Shown here piece after piece: positions 19,405 through 31,221 of a DNA stretch of 64,000 nucleotides (positions are counted from its first letter, which is position 1; each line of letters opens with the position of its first letter). The position numbers were made by a program, and so were the translations under genes. Under the pieces are notes generated by a model that did no database searches, had not been told where the DNA came from, and saw only the letters and a list, made by a program, of their open reading frames with translations. Source of the DNA: Toxoplasma gondii ME49 (Eukaryota > Apicomplexa > Conoidasida > Eucoccidiorida > Sarcocystidae); assembly GCF_000006565.2 (NCBI RefSeq), contig NC_031473.1, positions 310,001 through 374,000 of the forward strand, in the 5' to 3' direction.

Positions 19405-20434
19405 AAAGCATGCACCCAGCTACTGAACAGGTACCAGGCCAGCAACAATCCGATCCGCGCAGTCCGTACAGAGGAACATTAGGAAGGAGACTACCAAAGT
19501 GAGGATCATGATATTTGTACAGCTACCGCCTCCCCGGCTGGAGAATCTGCGGCTTGAACGTGAAGAAACATTTTTCGCGGGATTTTTCAGAAGGGCAGGG
19601 GTCTTGTATGGGGACTCGACGTGCACAGGGAGACCGCTGGCGTCCTCGTTTTTCTTCTCCACTTTTCCTTTTCTGTTGTCTGTTGCCCTTCTCCCTTTTT
19701 CGATTTCTCCTCTTCGCTACCTCCGTCTCCTTCTCGACTCTTTTCTCTTTCGTTGTCTCATTCCCCCTCATTTCTTCCTCTCTCCTCATCTCGAGTGCTT
19801 CCGCCCCGTATCGTGTGATCTGTTTACGTCGAGCTTCTCTCCTGGCGTTGTCGTCGCTTCTGTCTCCTCTATCCGGTAGGCTCTGTCTGATTCTCTTCCT
19901 CTCGCTTTCTTGTGTCTCTCTCGCTCGCGTATATATATAGAGAGAGCCAGTTCTTCCTTTTCTTCTCGCGCGTCTTCTGTCCCTCCTCACCGGGGCGCTG
20001 AGTCCGTGGTCTCCGCAGAGACACCCTCAGGACTGGCAGCCACCCAGCGAGTCCTGAAAAAACGCCAAAGTCGTCACAGTTTGACATGGGACTCGAGTCG
20101 AAACAGTCTCTTTCTGCGCGAGGGCCAAGCCGGGTGTTGTCGCCTTTTGTTTCGTTTTCCTCGGTGTGGGATGAATGGCCTCTCTGCTTGCACGTCTCGG
20201 TGTGCGGAGAGTGTCTCGAAGACGAGGTGGTGGACCCACTACTTGTTGATATCTTCAAGGTCTGTTTTCGCTCTACCGGTTTCCAACTGTTTTTAACGTC
20301 GCACGTTTCTGGACGCGGCGACCGAGGACCCATGTGTCAAACGGCACAATCATTCTAGAAAGCCAGCTTACTCGGTTCTCTCTTCTCGAGTCACCCGCCT
20401 GTGTTATGAAACCATATACACCCCCATATATATT

Positions 20435-20469
<35 letters not shown>

Positions 20470-22745
20470 ACCCTAAACCCTAAATATTGTATAATATATG
20501 TATATATATATATATATATATATCGAAATGACTTCTTTCGAGGTGGGGAGCTGTGCGCAGATCAATCATGACGATGAAGAAAACACCTTTCTGCCCGGCG
20601 AGATCGAAGGAAAACCCAGAGTACCTTTCTGCATTTCGGAAGTAGACACAAGGAACTGCCACACAACCGTGGGTTCCAGCTGTCATTGAGTTTTGCGTCC
20701 CCCGCAGAAGAAGTCCTTTCGAGCGGCCAAGAAGTCCCACTCTATATAAGGAGTGACCGGCAGTGGACGTGCAATGATTTGATTGGGACTGCACAATGAA
20801 AGCAATCCTACAGCTCGTGATTGTCTGTATTCACGTCAACAGACAGAACAGTTTACCAGAAAAGGAGTTTGGACTATTCTACAGAACTTCCTGCACCTCT
20901 TGCTCTCTGAGGCTGCGCGGATTTCATCCTGCCGAAGACTCTCCAACGTGCTCCGTATAACAGCCACTTGAGAACGGGTGCTTCTGTCGAAGCGTCTCGC
21001 ACTCTTGCAAAGCAGAGAAACGAAAAACCTTTTCTGCTCGTTAAGGAGCGAACACCGCCTCCTTCACTCTCAGGAGCTTGAGGCTCCTAGAGGAAACTGA
21101 GGTGCTGAACTCGGAGGCGTGGAAGCAGAGAGAAACGAATCATGAGGGATGGGCGAAGAAAAACGTATGAGGCACGACTTCCAGAAAGCGACTTGCATGC
21201 TACGTCCATGTCGCTCTATATGTCGCACGATCTATCCTTGTAACCTATATATATATATATATATATATTTGTTTATATTATGTTCGGAAGGGAAAGTCAT
21301 GGTATCTTCGACTTGCAGCCTTCTCTGCACCGACGCTGTAGACAACCATGTGGAGTTTTTCTTGGCGACTTGTGTGGGACAAGCTGATGAAGTGGCGACG
21401 AAGAAACGAAGGTGACAGCTCCTGCACCTGCAGACGCTTTGTGTGTGAAGAAGGCCTTTTCTCGCACGAGAGGAGAACAACACCCATCGGGAAAGCGAGG
21501 CGGGAAGACAGAAAGTCTTTGGAGTTCGAAACCCCATTTCGAACAAAGACTGAGGGGGCGAAGCCGCACGTTTGGACGCGCCCCCGTCTCCCTCTCCTAT
21601 CGCGTCCCCTCGCAACACAAACACATGCACGCCGGAATGTACACAAACATATGCATATACACTATATGCAGACATATATATATGTGCATACGCATATGAA
21701 GAACCGAATCGTACTCTTTCGCTGCCTGTCAGTTCCAAAGCCTAGACCGGCAACAGTCGCCGTCTTCGTAGGTGCAGCCACGCACGCACCGACATGCCTT
21801 GAATGTGCGACTGCACTCTTCTTACACTACTGGGAACCTGAGAAAAGGCACACCGTTTCGTCGAAAACGCGCGCAGACTCAAACGAAGAGTGCACAGACA
21901 GAAACTGCATGTAGGCGGAAGGCGACGACTCGCTCGCCTCCAGGTGCAAAGGTACGCGCGCGCGCTTGCATCGAAACGCACCGGAAAAATAAACTCTGCG
22001 AACAGGCAGGAATCCTAGGTCTTTTTGTCTAGACGCACGACACGGGTGCGCGACCGGCGAGTGAGTTGCACTGAGGTGCGGAGCTGCCACGCTTTTTTCA
22101 CCACCCGATTCTTTTCCACGCAACAAGACTCTGCAAACGCAGAAAAATAACTTGCTTTCCCATGCCTGCAGAGAGCAGACGGGCGCAAAAAATAATGTAC
22201 ACACGGAAGAATGTACACATTGGTGAAGCTTTGCGTCGCGGACCCCCCATCCCGTGGCAGTGGCCTTCTGTCGCCACTGCAGGCGCTTCACTTTGGAAAA
22301 AATTCCTTTTTCCCCGACACAAACGCGGCGTCTCAACACGCCAGGACGAGACCCACACGAAGCAGCAAGCGGCAACGTGGGCGACCTCGCCGTGCATTTG
22401 TCGCGTAAAGAAACGCTGAAAATGCGTCTTCTCCCTCAACAATTTCGCGTTTCATAACTTTTTCTTCTAGCTCCTGTCAAGTCCTCGCCTTCAAACCTCC
22501 CCAGGAATTGCACGAACTAGAACAATCTCCATCAGAGACAACAGCGACGCTTCGCCGACTGTCAACCCAACGAGGGAGCGCATCACACTTTCTCTGTCAA
22601 CAAGTCCCGAAGGGGGAAATAAGCAGGGAAGCGTACTCCGCGTTACCCTCTCTCAGATCCCCAAAGAAATACACGTAGATATACATATGTGCGCGCGTAT
22701 GCAGAGACACACACAGCGCATGTCGTCGTGTGTACACATGTATAT

Positions 22746-22777
<32 letters not shown>

Positions 22778-23713
22778 CATATATATTTATATACACGTAC
22801 ATGAACACAGGACCTTCACATGCATCTTGTGTCTGTCCCTTTTCTTTAAAGAAGTCGAAAATAATGCATAAAGTGGAAATTCAGGTGGGTGGAACAAACT
22901 CCACCCCGCCGCCTCCGTGCATCATCTCCTCTGCGTCCCTATCCGTTTCGCGTGAGTTTGCCCGCGAAAGAAAAGAATCCCGGAGAGAGTCTCGAGGAAT
23001 TGTTCCGATAAAACGCATGCGGATCCATTCGAGAAAAACTCGGAGACTCTCGCCGCCGTCAGGCAAACGAGAAGAACTGGGTCAATCGCCGTCGAGAGCT
23101 GTGCAGCTGTGCGGTGTCGAGACACCCTGGCAACTCCCTCGCGTCCACTTGAAGACCATTTGTCGAGGAGACACACGCGAGGCGGCGAACTCAAAATTTG
23201 CATGCTCGGAGACAGCCGCCTCTGGACCCTGCGAAGACTTGGGTCACAAAAAACACAACTCTTCCCAGAGCAGAAAACGCTCGCTGCACAAAGCACCTCG
23301 CCCTGGGAGGCCGGCCGGCAGCAGTCAGAAGCGTCGGCTCTCGCGGTTCGCCACCAGCAGGAGCATGCTCCACTCTTCAAGGACTCCGGAGAAACAACTC
23401 GAAGAACAGTTCATCTCTCGAAATTCTTGTCACCTCTGTTTCCTCAGACCCGTTCTTTCTAGATCCGAGAAGAGGGAGGAGAAGCGACAACACGGACACA
23501 AAACACCTGCCAGTGAGTCTTTTACATGCACACGAATGTCTTTTACACGCGACACCAACCGCGTCTCTTTACGAGAACGGATTTCTTCTTTTTCAGCATC
23601 TTCGACTCCCTTCGTGTCCTCCACCGGCCTCCGCCTTGACATGGCATCTCTCGTCTTCCCCGTCTCGTTTGATGTCCCCTTCTCTGTCTCCTTTAGTGTC
23701 TCCTGTCGTCTTC
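19405..23713. other. Intergenic region between convergent GMD and desaturase genes
   Basis: This 4.3 kb lies between two gene 3' ends. It contains pyrimidine-rich stretches, several TA arrays and a CCCTAAA pair at 20471-20484. The longest ORF (22687-23760, 357 codons) begins in a TA microsatellite, is Ser/Arg-rich, and overlaps the terminal coding exon of the desaturase on the other strand, so I do not call it. No tRNA or rRNA is recognised. Confidence 0.45.
20426..20523. repeat. TA array enclosing an interstitial telomere-type repeat
   Basis: Two (TA)n arrays flank two direct copies of CCCTAAA at 20471-20484. TTTAGGG/CCCTAAA is the telomere unit of Toxoplasma-type coccidians. Only two copies are present, so this is a relic or a repair footprint, or chance, and not a telomere. 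Confidence 0.8.
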
Positions 23714-24107
23714 TTAACATCCACACGCGCGAGCGGCGGCGGCTGCTTCGCGTCGCCTAAGTTCCTCGCTGGGAGCGAGGACAGGAGTTTTTCTTTTGAT
23801 GGCTTCTCCAGTTTTCATAGAGACATTCTCGTTGCCCTTCTGGTCCTGACCTAACAGAAGCTCTTCCTCCAGCACCGACGCACGCGTCGCGTCTGGATCG
23901 AGCTCTGTCTCAGAGTCTCTCGAAAACTCGGGAGCCACTGCAAGTCGCTGATGAAGAATTCGCGACGCTTCTCCCAATCCTTGACGAGACACACTGCACA
24001 AATTACATCCACACAATTACATCCAAAAAATGACATATATATATATATATACATATATATATTTGGATTCCTAAACACAGACGCCTGGAGACAGATACAA
24101 ACCCCTA

Positions 24108-24148
<41 letters not shown>

Positions 24149-27100
24149 AGAGGACTGCTTTCGCTTGGTAGGCACCGGAAAAGAGGTTTGAGGAGGCGCG
24201 AAAGAAAAGTCATGTTCGAAAGAGCTGGATCTCATGAGAACGAGGATGGAGTCGAGCTCTTCCGGCATAATCGTTTTTGTGAAGGATGGAAGCAGAGACA
24301 GAACCACCTACAAGGACGGCAGAGGAAACTCAGCAACCGCCTGTCACTCCCGCCCCCTCCCCCTCCCCAGGTTACACAAACACGCATACACATCTATCAA
24401 TCTGTATATATATATATATATATATATGTCTGTGGATGTATTTGCGTCTTGCGCATGCAAGGGAAAAGAGTGCCAGAAGTCTTACTCGTATGTGAGAGCC
24501 TGCATGAGATGTTTCTTGGGGAGCTCGTGGTGGAGTCGGTCGATCCACGACCACAAGAGACCGCCGCGATGGACTTTGCGTCCTCGTCGTCGCTCCTCGC
24601 TGACACTGCGCATCCACTGGAGAGCCGAGGGCGCCGCAAAGTCGAAGTTCATGTTGTTTTCTTCGTTTGTCACATCGTCTGAGAAGAAGCAGACAGGCGA
24701 ATCTCTGCACGCTCGAGCGACTCCTCACCTTCCACGAATACCGCTCAAAACATTCCGCGTCCTCAGCACACCGGCTCACCTAACACCCTAAAACGACTCT
24801 CTCCTCGACCCCCTCTCCACCAACACCCCCCCCCGCCTCCGTCGCGCGTGTCTGCACTCACAAACTCCACTCCTCATACAAATATATATACATATATATA
24901 TATATACGTGTACACACATTTGCATGCATCTACATTTATATTTATATATATATATATATATATAGATATATATATATATATATAGATATGTTTTGAGTCA
25001 GAAGATGTTGACGTGGAAGGACAAAAGTCGATACGGAAGGCAGGCACTGGGGGAGAAGAGTCGTGAACACCATTTGTGTCCTGTTTTCTTCGTCTCCACT
25101 TACGCGGCCCACCCCCCTCCAGAAGGCCGTAGTAGTACGCCATCCACGCGTTGCAGACAAGGTAGGGACCGACGTAGAAGATCAAGACCTGGCTACTGTA
25201 GCCACACGACCCAGCTAGCCAGGCCAGGAAGGCAAAAACGCCTATGCATGCAAAGAAACTCGTCTGCCAGCAGTTCGCGCCTGCAAGGTGCGCGAAGCGG
25301 AAGCAGCTGTCGAAGAGGCACGGTCTGAGGTGTACAGTGGGGACAGCAAAGTCGGGAGACAGGAAGGAGGTTCTCAGCGCTTTCTTCAAGTCTCGAATCG
25401 CAGACAGGAGTCCTGGATGAATAAGGCAAGGCGTGTACACTAAGAACAGCCACCGCGTCTGTGCATGATACTCCTCCTAACGCGGCTTCTTTTGCAGGTT
25501 GAACACGAGGCAGGAGAGAAGAACCGAGCGAACGGGTCTGCTCGAGAGCGACCGACCAGTCCAAACATGTCAACGGGGAAGGCCAACAAGTCCCAGGAAG
25601 ATACAGAGGACAGAAGGTTCAGCAAAGAAAGAAAACGCAAGGAAAAAACACGATGTCATTCCTTCCGTGTTTTCGTTTCCTCCACTTTGTTCACCACCTC
25701 ACTGCTTGCTTCTTTCCTTTCCAGTTCGTTCCTTTCTTCCTCAGTCTTGTCTACTTCTCTCTCCCTCGTTCTACGTTGTTTCGTGTGCGCTTCCTCCTCC
25801 TCGCGTTGTGACTTGCCTGATGGCGGGGACTTCGTAGGGCGCCCCGGCGCGCCGAGGTTTGTACGGGATGAGCATGGCAGCTTGGAGGACAGACGCGACG
25901 GCATGATTGAGCAGAGACGCTCCAGAAAACTTTCCATTCGCCGCCTCCGTCGCGTGTACAAAGAGAGCGAACCACAGCGTCCCGGAGCCGACTGCGTAGG
26001 CGACAGCGAGAGCCACGAGCAGCGTGAACAGACTCGCCCGCAGCAGCGGCGAGGCCGAAGGCGGCGCAGGAACGTCGAGGCGGTCGAGAAGTGCCTCGAT
26101 GCCCAAAAGGCGGTAGGCGGCAAACGAGAGGCCGACGAGGAGAAGAAGATCTCGCGCAAGCAGAGCCTGAAGCGCAAGCGCAGTTTGAGCCCAGGGAAAA
26201 GTGAGACCGACGAGCAACGAGACCCAGAAAGACCAGAAGCAGGCTGGGAAGACCCCAGACAACGCACGACCGCAGAGACAAAGAGGAAGACGAGAGACGG
26301 TCGAGAGACGGTCGAGAGACGTTAGAGAGACGTTCGAGGTAGGTCGGAGGGGCGCCCACAGGCAGTGAGTGGGCAGAAGAACTGGTGAAACTGCGTACGG
26401 AAAACAGGACGGGAACACGCAGGCGCGCAGCTGTTTCCACAGAGAACGATCCAGGTTGTCGAGACCGGGCGAAGCCCACGCAGATCGGAAAAAACTACCA
26501 AGTGCAGATGGAAAAAGGCAAGCGCGTGACACACGCCTGCACTTACGAGGTTCGCGAAAGTGTGGATGCGGTACACGCGAGCCGGAAACATCTGTTTGAT
26601 CGACTCCATGTAAATGATTTGCCTGTCTGAACCGGCTCGCTGCAGCAGCTTCTCCTCATCTTGTCTCTTCATCTCATCCCGCCTTTCCCTCGCCCTCTGC
26701 CAGGCCGTCGTCGCTCTTCTCCGGTTCCACACGAGCCCCAGAAGCGCTCCCGCATCGATGACCTGCAGCGCACAGCAGCCGCTTCGAAAAAAAGTCTGGA
26801 CAGTCTTTTTCATCGACGGCGCTTTTGCGCTCCGAGTGGGTCTACCACGCACCGATTCTGTTCTCCGCGCGTTGGCCTGCCCACATACCTTCCACTTTTT
26901 TTTAACACACACACACATGCAACTGTGGCGCAGTAAAAGCGCATGAAATACTTCAAGTTCACCTTCTCCCTTCTCCCTGGACGCCACACCCCCCGCCGAA
27001 AGGCTTAACGCTACTGCCGTTAAAAGACTTCGCTCAAAAACTTGAGGTAAATCCCAGTGTGTCAAGTACATGCCTTTCTTTCTATGCGCCTCAGGGAACG

Positions 27101-27344
27101 CGTGGTGGCGCCACTGCAGAAAAAAAGGGTCGCATGCAACTCCCGACACATGCTGATGTTCTTCCTTGAAGTGTCTCTCCCCACAACTGTCTCCTCTAGA
27201 CCTCTCTCTAAATCCTTGTCCAAGCTCCTGCTCCATTCCTACTCAACCCCATACGTATATATATACATATAATACTGTATATGTGTAAACAGATACAGAT
27301 AGACACAGATAGATAGAGATATAGATGGAGAGATGTAGATTGAC

Positions 27345-27375
<31 letters not shown>

Positions 27376-27967
27376 TATATATATACATATATATTTGGAT
27401 AGATATTGAAAGGTAGATATATAGATAGATATAAAGATGGAGATACAGAGGAATGGATATACAAGAATCGATACAGACATATGGTGCAGATAGCCAAGAG
27501 ACGAGAAGAAAAACGTGTGGATCCATCGAGGTTGTCCCCTGACCAGTTTGGACGGGTTGTAGTTTTCGAAGACGCCACCCTCGGCAGCTGCGTAGTCATA
27601 GGGGTACATGTGGTGCCAGTTGTGCCAGCCTTCCCCGACGGCAACGAAGGACGTAAAAATCGATTCACTGGGACGCGTCTTGGGAGCGTACGGCCGGTCT
27701 CCCCAAAAGTGTGCGACGCTGTTCACCGTCCAAGTTGCATGCAGTGTCATGCACCAGCGAAGAGCTCCTGAAAACGTGAGGACATGTGCACATTTGCAGA
27801 CCGAAAAAAAGGTTCTTTTGGAAGCTATGAATCACCAGGACTCAACGTTCTGTCCCTGCAGTCCAACCCCATCCACTGCCGCTCTGAAACCATTCATTCT
27901 TGTGTCTTGTATACATAAAACAAGTTCACATACACACATGCAAACACATACATATATGCATGTATAA

Positions 27968-28003
<36 letters not shown>

Positions 28004-28374
28004 CGTGTATCTGTATAGCAGACACACTTCACGCTGGACGAAGGCAACGGTGAAAGAAACTCGTTGCATGCATCTACGTGGGTGTTGAAAGACTGTAAAA
28101 GAGATTCTTCTAGATTCCAGTAGTATCTTCACTTACCGTGGACAAAGAAGCCGAGCCAGAAGCTGTTGTAGACGTAGTAGCCGTAGATCCCCGGGAGAAC
28201 GAAACAGAAGAACTGGTTCCACCACGGATCGAGTTTTCTCTGGATCACGACACACGGGTCTTCCAACAAGTCGCTGCAGTCAATGTCTTTCCCTAAACAA
28301 GACAAAGCATCACAGAAGTGCAAGTCCCCACATGCACACATATCTACAAGGATTAATAAATGTAGTTCCATATG

Positions 28375-28409
<35 letters not shown>

Positions 28410-29303
28410 GTATACGCACACGAAGGAATACAGTCCGCCCAGGGGAACCACACAGTCGCGTCTCTCTCTCTCCTGCATGCCTACATATACACATATATAA
28501 GCATACAAATACACTTATAGAGTTATATATATATATATATATATATATATAGGTACGCATGTGAAGAGGGAGTGTGTATGCTGGCCACACATGTCAGGTT
28601 TCAAGGAAGTAGGCTGTTGAGGCACCAAGGAGTAAGCCACGATAAAAACGGACACAGAGAGGTTTCTGGGTTTCGTCGACTGGCGAAAAGATGCGAATCG
28701 CACGGCTCCATTCCCCCGCAAGGGTTGCGCGTGAGAACCTGAGAGAACTCGGAGAGCATCCTGTTGAAAGCCACGAAGGTCCCGCAAAGCCTTTGCATCC
28801 CCTTGACAAGTGACAAATGTGGAGCTTCGACGACGAAGGCAGCGAAAGAGCGAGAGGAAGGCGGCAAGACCGTCACAGCGTCGCTCACCCGCAATTAGAA
28901 CTTCTTGGGGCTTCTTGTACAGCAGCCAACCCATATGGCAGTAGAAGAATCCCTTTGACGAGTCGTACGGATCGCTTGCTGTGTCTGAATTCTTGTGGTG
29001 GACACGGTGGTCGCGAGACTGCAAGGACAGAGGAGAAGCAGAGCGAAGTCCCAATCTCTCTTCGTCTCGAAGACGCGCGTCCACTCGGCATTCAAACATG
29101 TACAGACGCAAACACTTGCACACACGCTCCCTTCGCTGACCAACAGCAACATACAGCCGTCTGCATAGAGAGAAGGAGGTTGCCGGCATTTAAGTCGGGG
29201 CTGCATCCGTATTCAGACCCAGACAGACTCCATGCCAGATGACGCCTAGCCTAAAGCACCGTATTAAAGCCTGCTTTAAAACCTCACCACACAGGCAATT
29301 ATG

Positions 29304-29336
<33 letters not shown>

Positions 29337-30573
29337 GAACATGCATAACACATGCGCGTGCATATATATATATATATATATGTAGGTATATATATGTATA
29401 TATATGTAGGTATATATATGTATATATATGTACGTATATATGAGGACTTCGAGAGGTGACAGGAAGAGTGGAGGAAGGTGGAAACAGGCCTTGTGAGCGC
29501 CTCTCACCCAGTGGTAGATGGAGCCTTGGTTGGCGAAGGAGTTGAGAATCAACATGGAGATTCGCCACGGCAAGGCTGCCTTGTACGATCGGTGCGCCCA
29601 CAAGCGATGAGCGCCGCAAGTGATGCCCAGGCCACCGACCATGTAGAATCCGATAACCTGGCAAGAGACGGAGTACCGCAAGACACGCAGGCTCGTTCGT
29701 TCATCCCTCGGGTGTTGGAAATTTGGTAAAGACGTATTCGCTTTGAAGTATTCCATTTACTTTTCGGTCCATCGTGTTGGCGGCGAGAGACTGCGAACTC
29801 CGCAGGCATCTTTTGGAAAGTCCCTCTAGGCAAAATTAGAGGAGAGCATTTTAATGTCACGGTCAAGTGGAGACGCTTGAGAGGAAACTCCTATTTTCTA
29901 CATGTGAACAAATAGAAAATCTGGAAAGGGGAGAGGCCTCCGTTTCCTGCTTTCCTCGGCAGAAGTCCCGACATTGGCTTTCCTTCGAACCCATCACACA
30001 CTTGAGAGGCGCGTGCGAACCTCACTTGTTCACTCCCTCTTAGTCGTCCCTGTCTACTCCATGTTTCTCCCTTCTTCAATCCGCTTCGTTCCTCTCTCTC
30101 TCGCTCTCCACTTTCTCTGTGTCTCCCTCTCCTGTTCCTCTGTGTCTCGCTCTCTCCTGTGCGTGGGGGCTCTCCTCCCGTTTCGCGCGGGGTGTTCTTT
30201 GTTCGCGTCCCCCTGTCTCGTCGCGAGTTATCTCCTTTTCGGCCTCCTCTTCCAGTTTACGGGGTCCGAGACTTCGCATGCGACTGGCATTTCGCCGCTA
30301 GTGCACGACCCTCCAGGATGTATCTATCGCAGGGTCAAAGCGTTCCCCCATGCGACATACGAGCCTCCTTTGACTTCACCGAATTCCAGAGAGCCTACTT
30401 CGAAGAAGAGATGCCACGCTGATCGATGACTCAGAAGCATGAGAACGCCGACGAAGGCAAACATGTGGAAGTACACCAGGAAGGTGAACATGAAGGCCCG
30501 GAGTTCCTTGTGGTAGTGACTCAAGTACATGCTGATGGAGTAGTAGGAGAGAAGAGTCTCCATGCTGACGCCC
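23714..30573 (-). CDS. Delta-9 acyl-CoA desaturase fused to a degenerate Delta-12-desaturase-like domain
   Basis: Predicted exons (minus): 30573-30399, 29657-29508, 29018-28889, 28292-28137, 27767-27544, 26762-26547, 26166-25813, 25458-25104, 24678-24486, 23993-23714. All are in phase, giving 740 residues from the ATG at 30563. Residues 20-295 are a stearoyl-CoA desaturase: [14 protein letters not shown] (box 1, 72-77), DHRVHHK (box 2, 109-113), NSVAH (216-220) and GEGWHNWHH (box 3, 249-253). It should make Delta-9 unsaturated acyl-CoA in the ER membrane with an electron donor. From about residue 325 a second desaturase fold begins inside the same exon (26762-26547): [50 protein letters not shown]. 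Here HECGH is HATEA, box 2 is absent and HVxHH is HLMQA, so this half is probably inactive. The 25813/25458 junction is the least certain. An acceptor precedes the ATG, so a 5' exon exists, possibly the TLC gene upstream. Confidence 0.87.
24024..24147. repeat. Paired (TA)n microsatellites in desaturase last intron
   Basis: Two TA arrays (about 24033-24062 and 24110-24144) lie in the predicted intron between the last two desaturase exons. They are non-coding and similar to the other arrays of the window. Confidence 0.85.
24883..24988. repeat. (TA)n microsatellites in a desaturase intron
   Basis: TA arrays with GATATA interruptions lie in the intron between the exons at 25104 and 24678. Confidence 0.85.
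27254..27400. repeat. TA and GATA microsatellites in a desaturase intron
   Basis: AGATAGATA-type and TA arrays lie in the intron between 27544 and 26762. The antisense ORFs of Tyr/Ile/Ser that they generate are not genes. Confidence 0.85.
29311..29440. repeat. (TA)n microsatellites in a desaturase intron
   Basis: Several TA arrays joined by GTAGGTATAT units lie in the intron between 29508 and 29018. This is the last array of the dense 12-29.5 kb cluster. Confidence 0.85.
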
Positions 30574-31215
30574 CTGAACGCAGGACAGCAGAAAACGAGA
30601 GACAGTCGTGGATGGGAAGCTCCTCGCAGAAAAAGGAGGCACGCCGAAGATGTGAAAAGCGAGATTTTCCCTGCTACACCATGAAGAACGCGACTCTCAC
30701 GTTTCGATGAACGACCTTGCTTTCGCAGGAGTCTATACCACGAGCTGGACTACTGGTGTGGATCGAGAAATCGCTGTTTTGCCGGATTCACGTTCTCTTC
30801 GGTTAGCGTCGTTTCGACAGTGCTCAGGATATCTGCGAGTGTATCCCGAGAGCACCGACGACACTCGTTCCACTGGCAGAGAAGCAAGAACTGTGGAGAC
30901 GCCGAAGCCACGACACGAAAGCCAAGAAACGAAACTCAGGAAGAGAAGAAGACAGGCAGTCGAAGAGAAGACAGAGTGTACAAACAAGGGTCACATCTAA
31001 AAACAGATTTGTATATGCGCTCGAAACAGGACTTTGCAGCAAGCTGAAAGTGTGAAGGCAACACCCAGACAGCTCGAGATTCAAAAGTGGACCGTCTCCG
31101 AGGGATCTCCCGGACGTATCAATAAGAACATCACACATGCAGATATCGCGCGATGGATTCCCTTCTAACGAGGAGACGCGAATGTGCAACGAAGAAGGAG
31201 CGTGTGGCGGGTGAC
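30574..31215. other. Gap between TLC gene and desaturase: intron or intergenic
   Basis: These 640 bases separate the last TLC exon from the first desaturase exon on the same strand. They begin (minus strand) with a good donor and end with a pyrimidine-rich acceptor, so they can be read as an intron. No stop-free coding segment with recognisable content is seen inside. Confidence 0.5.
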
Positions 31216-31221
31216 CTACCA
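31216..31221 (-). other. Stop codon embedded in a splice donor
   Basis: On the minus strand the codons TGG TAG overlap the donor TG|GTAGGT (exon end at 31220). Retaining the intron ends the TLC protein after one more Trp codon. Removing it to the acceptor at 30573 recreates a Trp codon (TG+G) and continues in frame into the desaturase. Confidence 0.6.

Noticed and set aside
22687..23760. 357-codon plus ORF
   Set aside because: It begins inside a TA array, has no motif, and overlaps the desaturase terminal exon on the other strand.
26322..26390. Short terminal exon ending the desaturase at 26322
   Set aside because: The acceptor at 26391-26392 is in phase and would stop the protein, but the preceding exon already encodes the start of the second domain, which continues correctly at 26166.
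26167..26532. Minus ORF extension rich in Ser/Leu/Val before the second desaturase domain
   Set aside because: Pyrimidine-rich with tandem GTCTCTCGACC units; it is better read as intron ending at the acceptor before 26166.
24874..29756. Tyr/Ile-rich ORFs containing YIYIYIY runs
   Set aside because: They are translations of TA microsatellites in introns.
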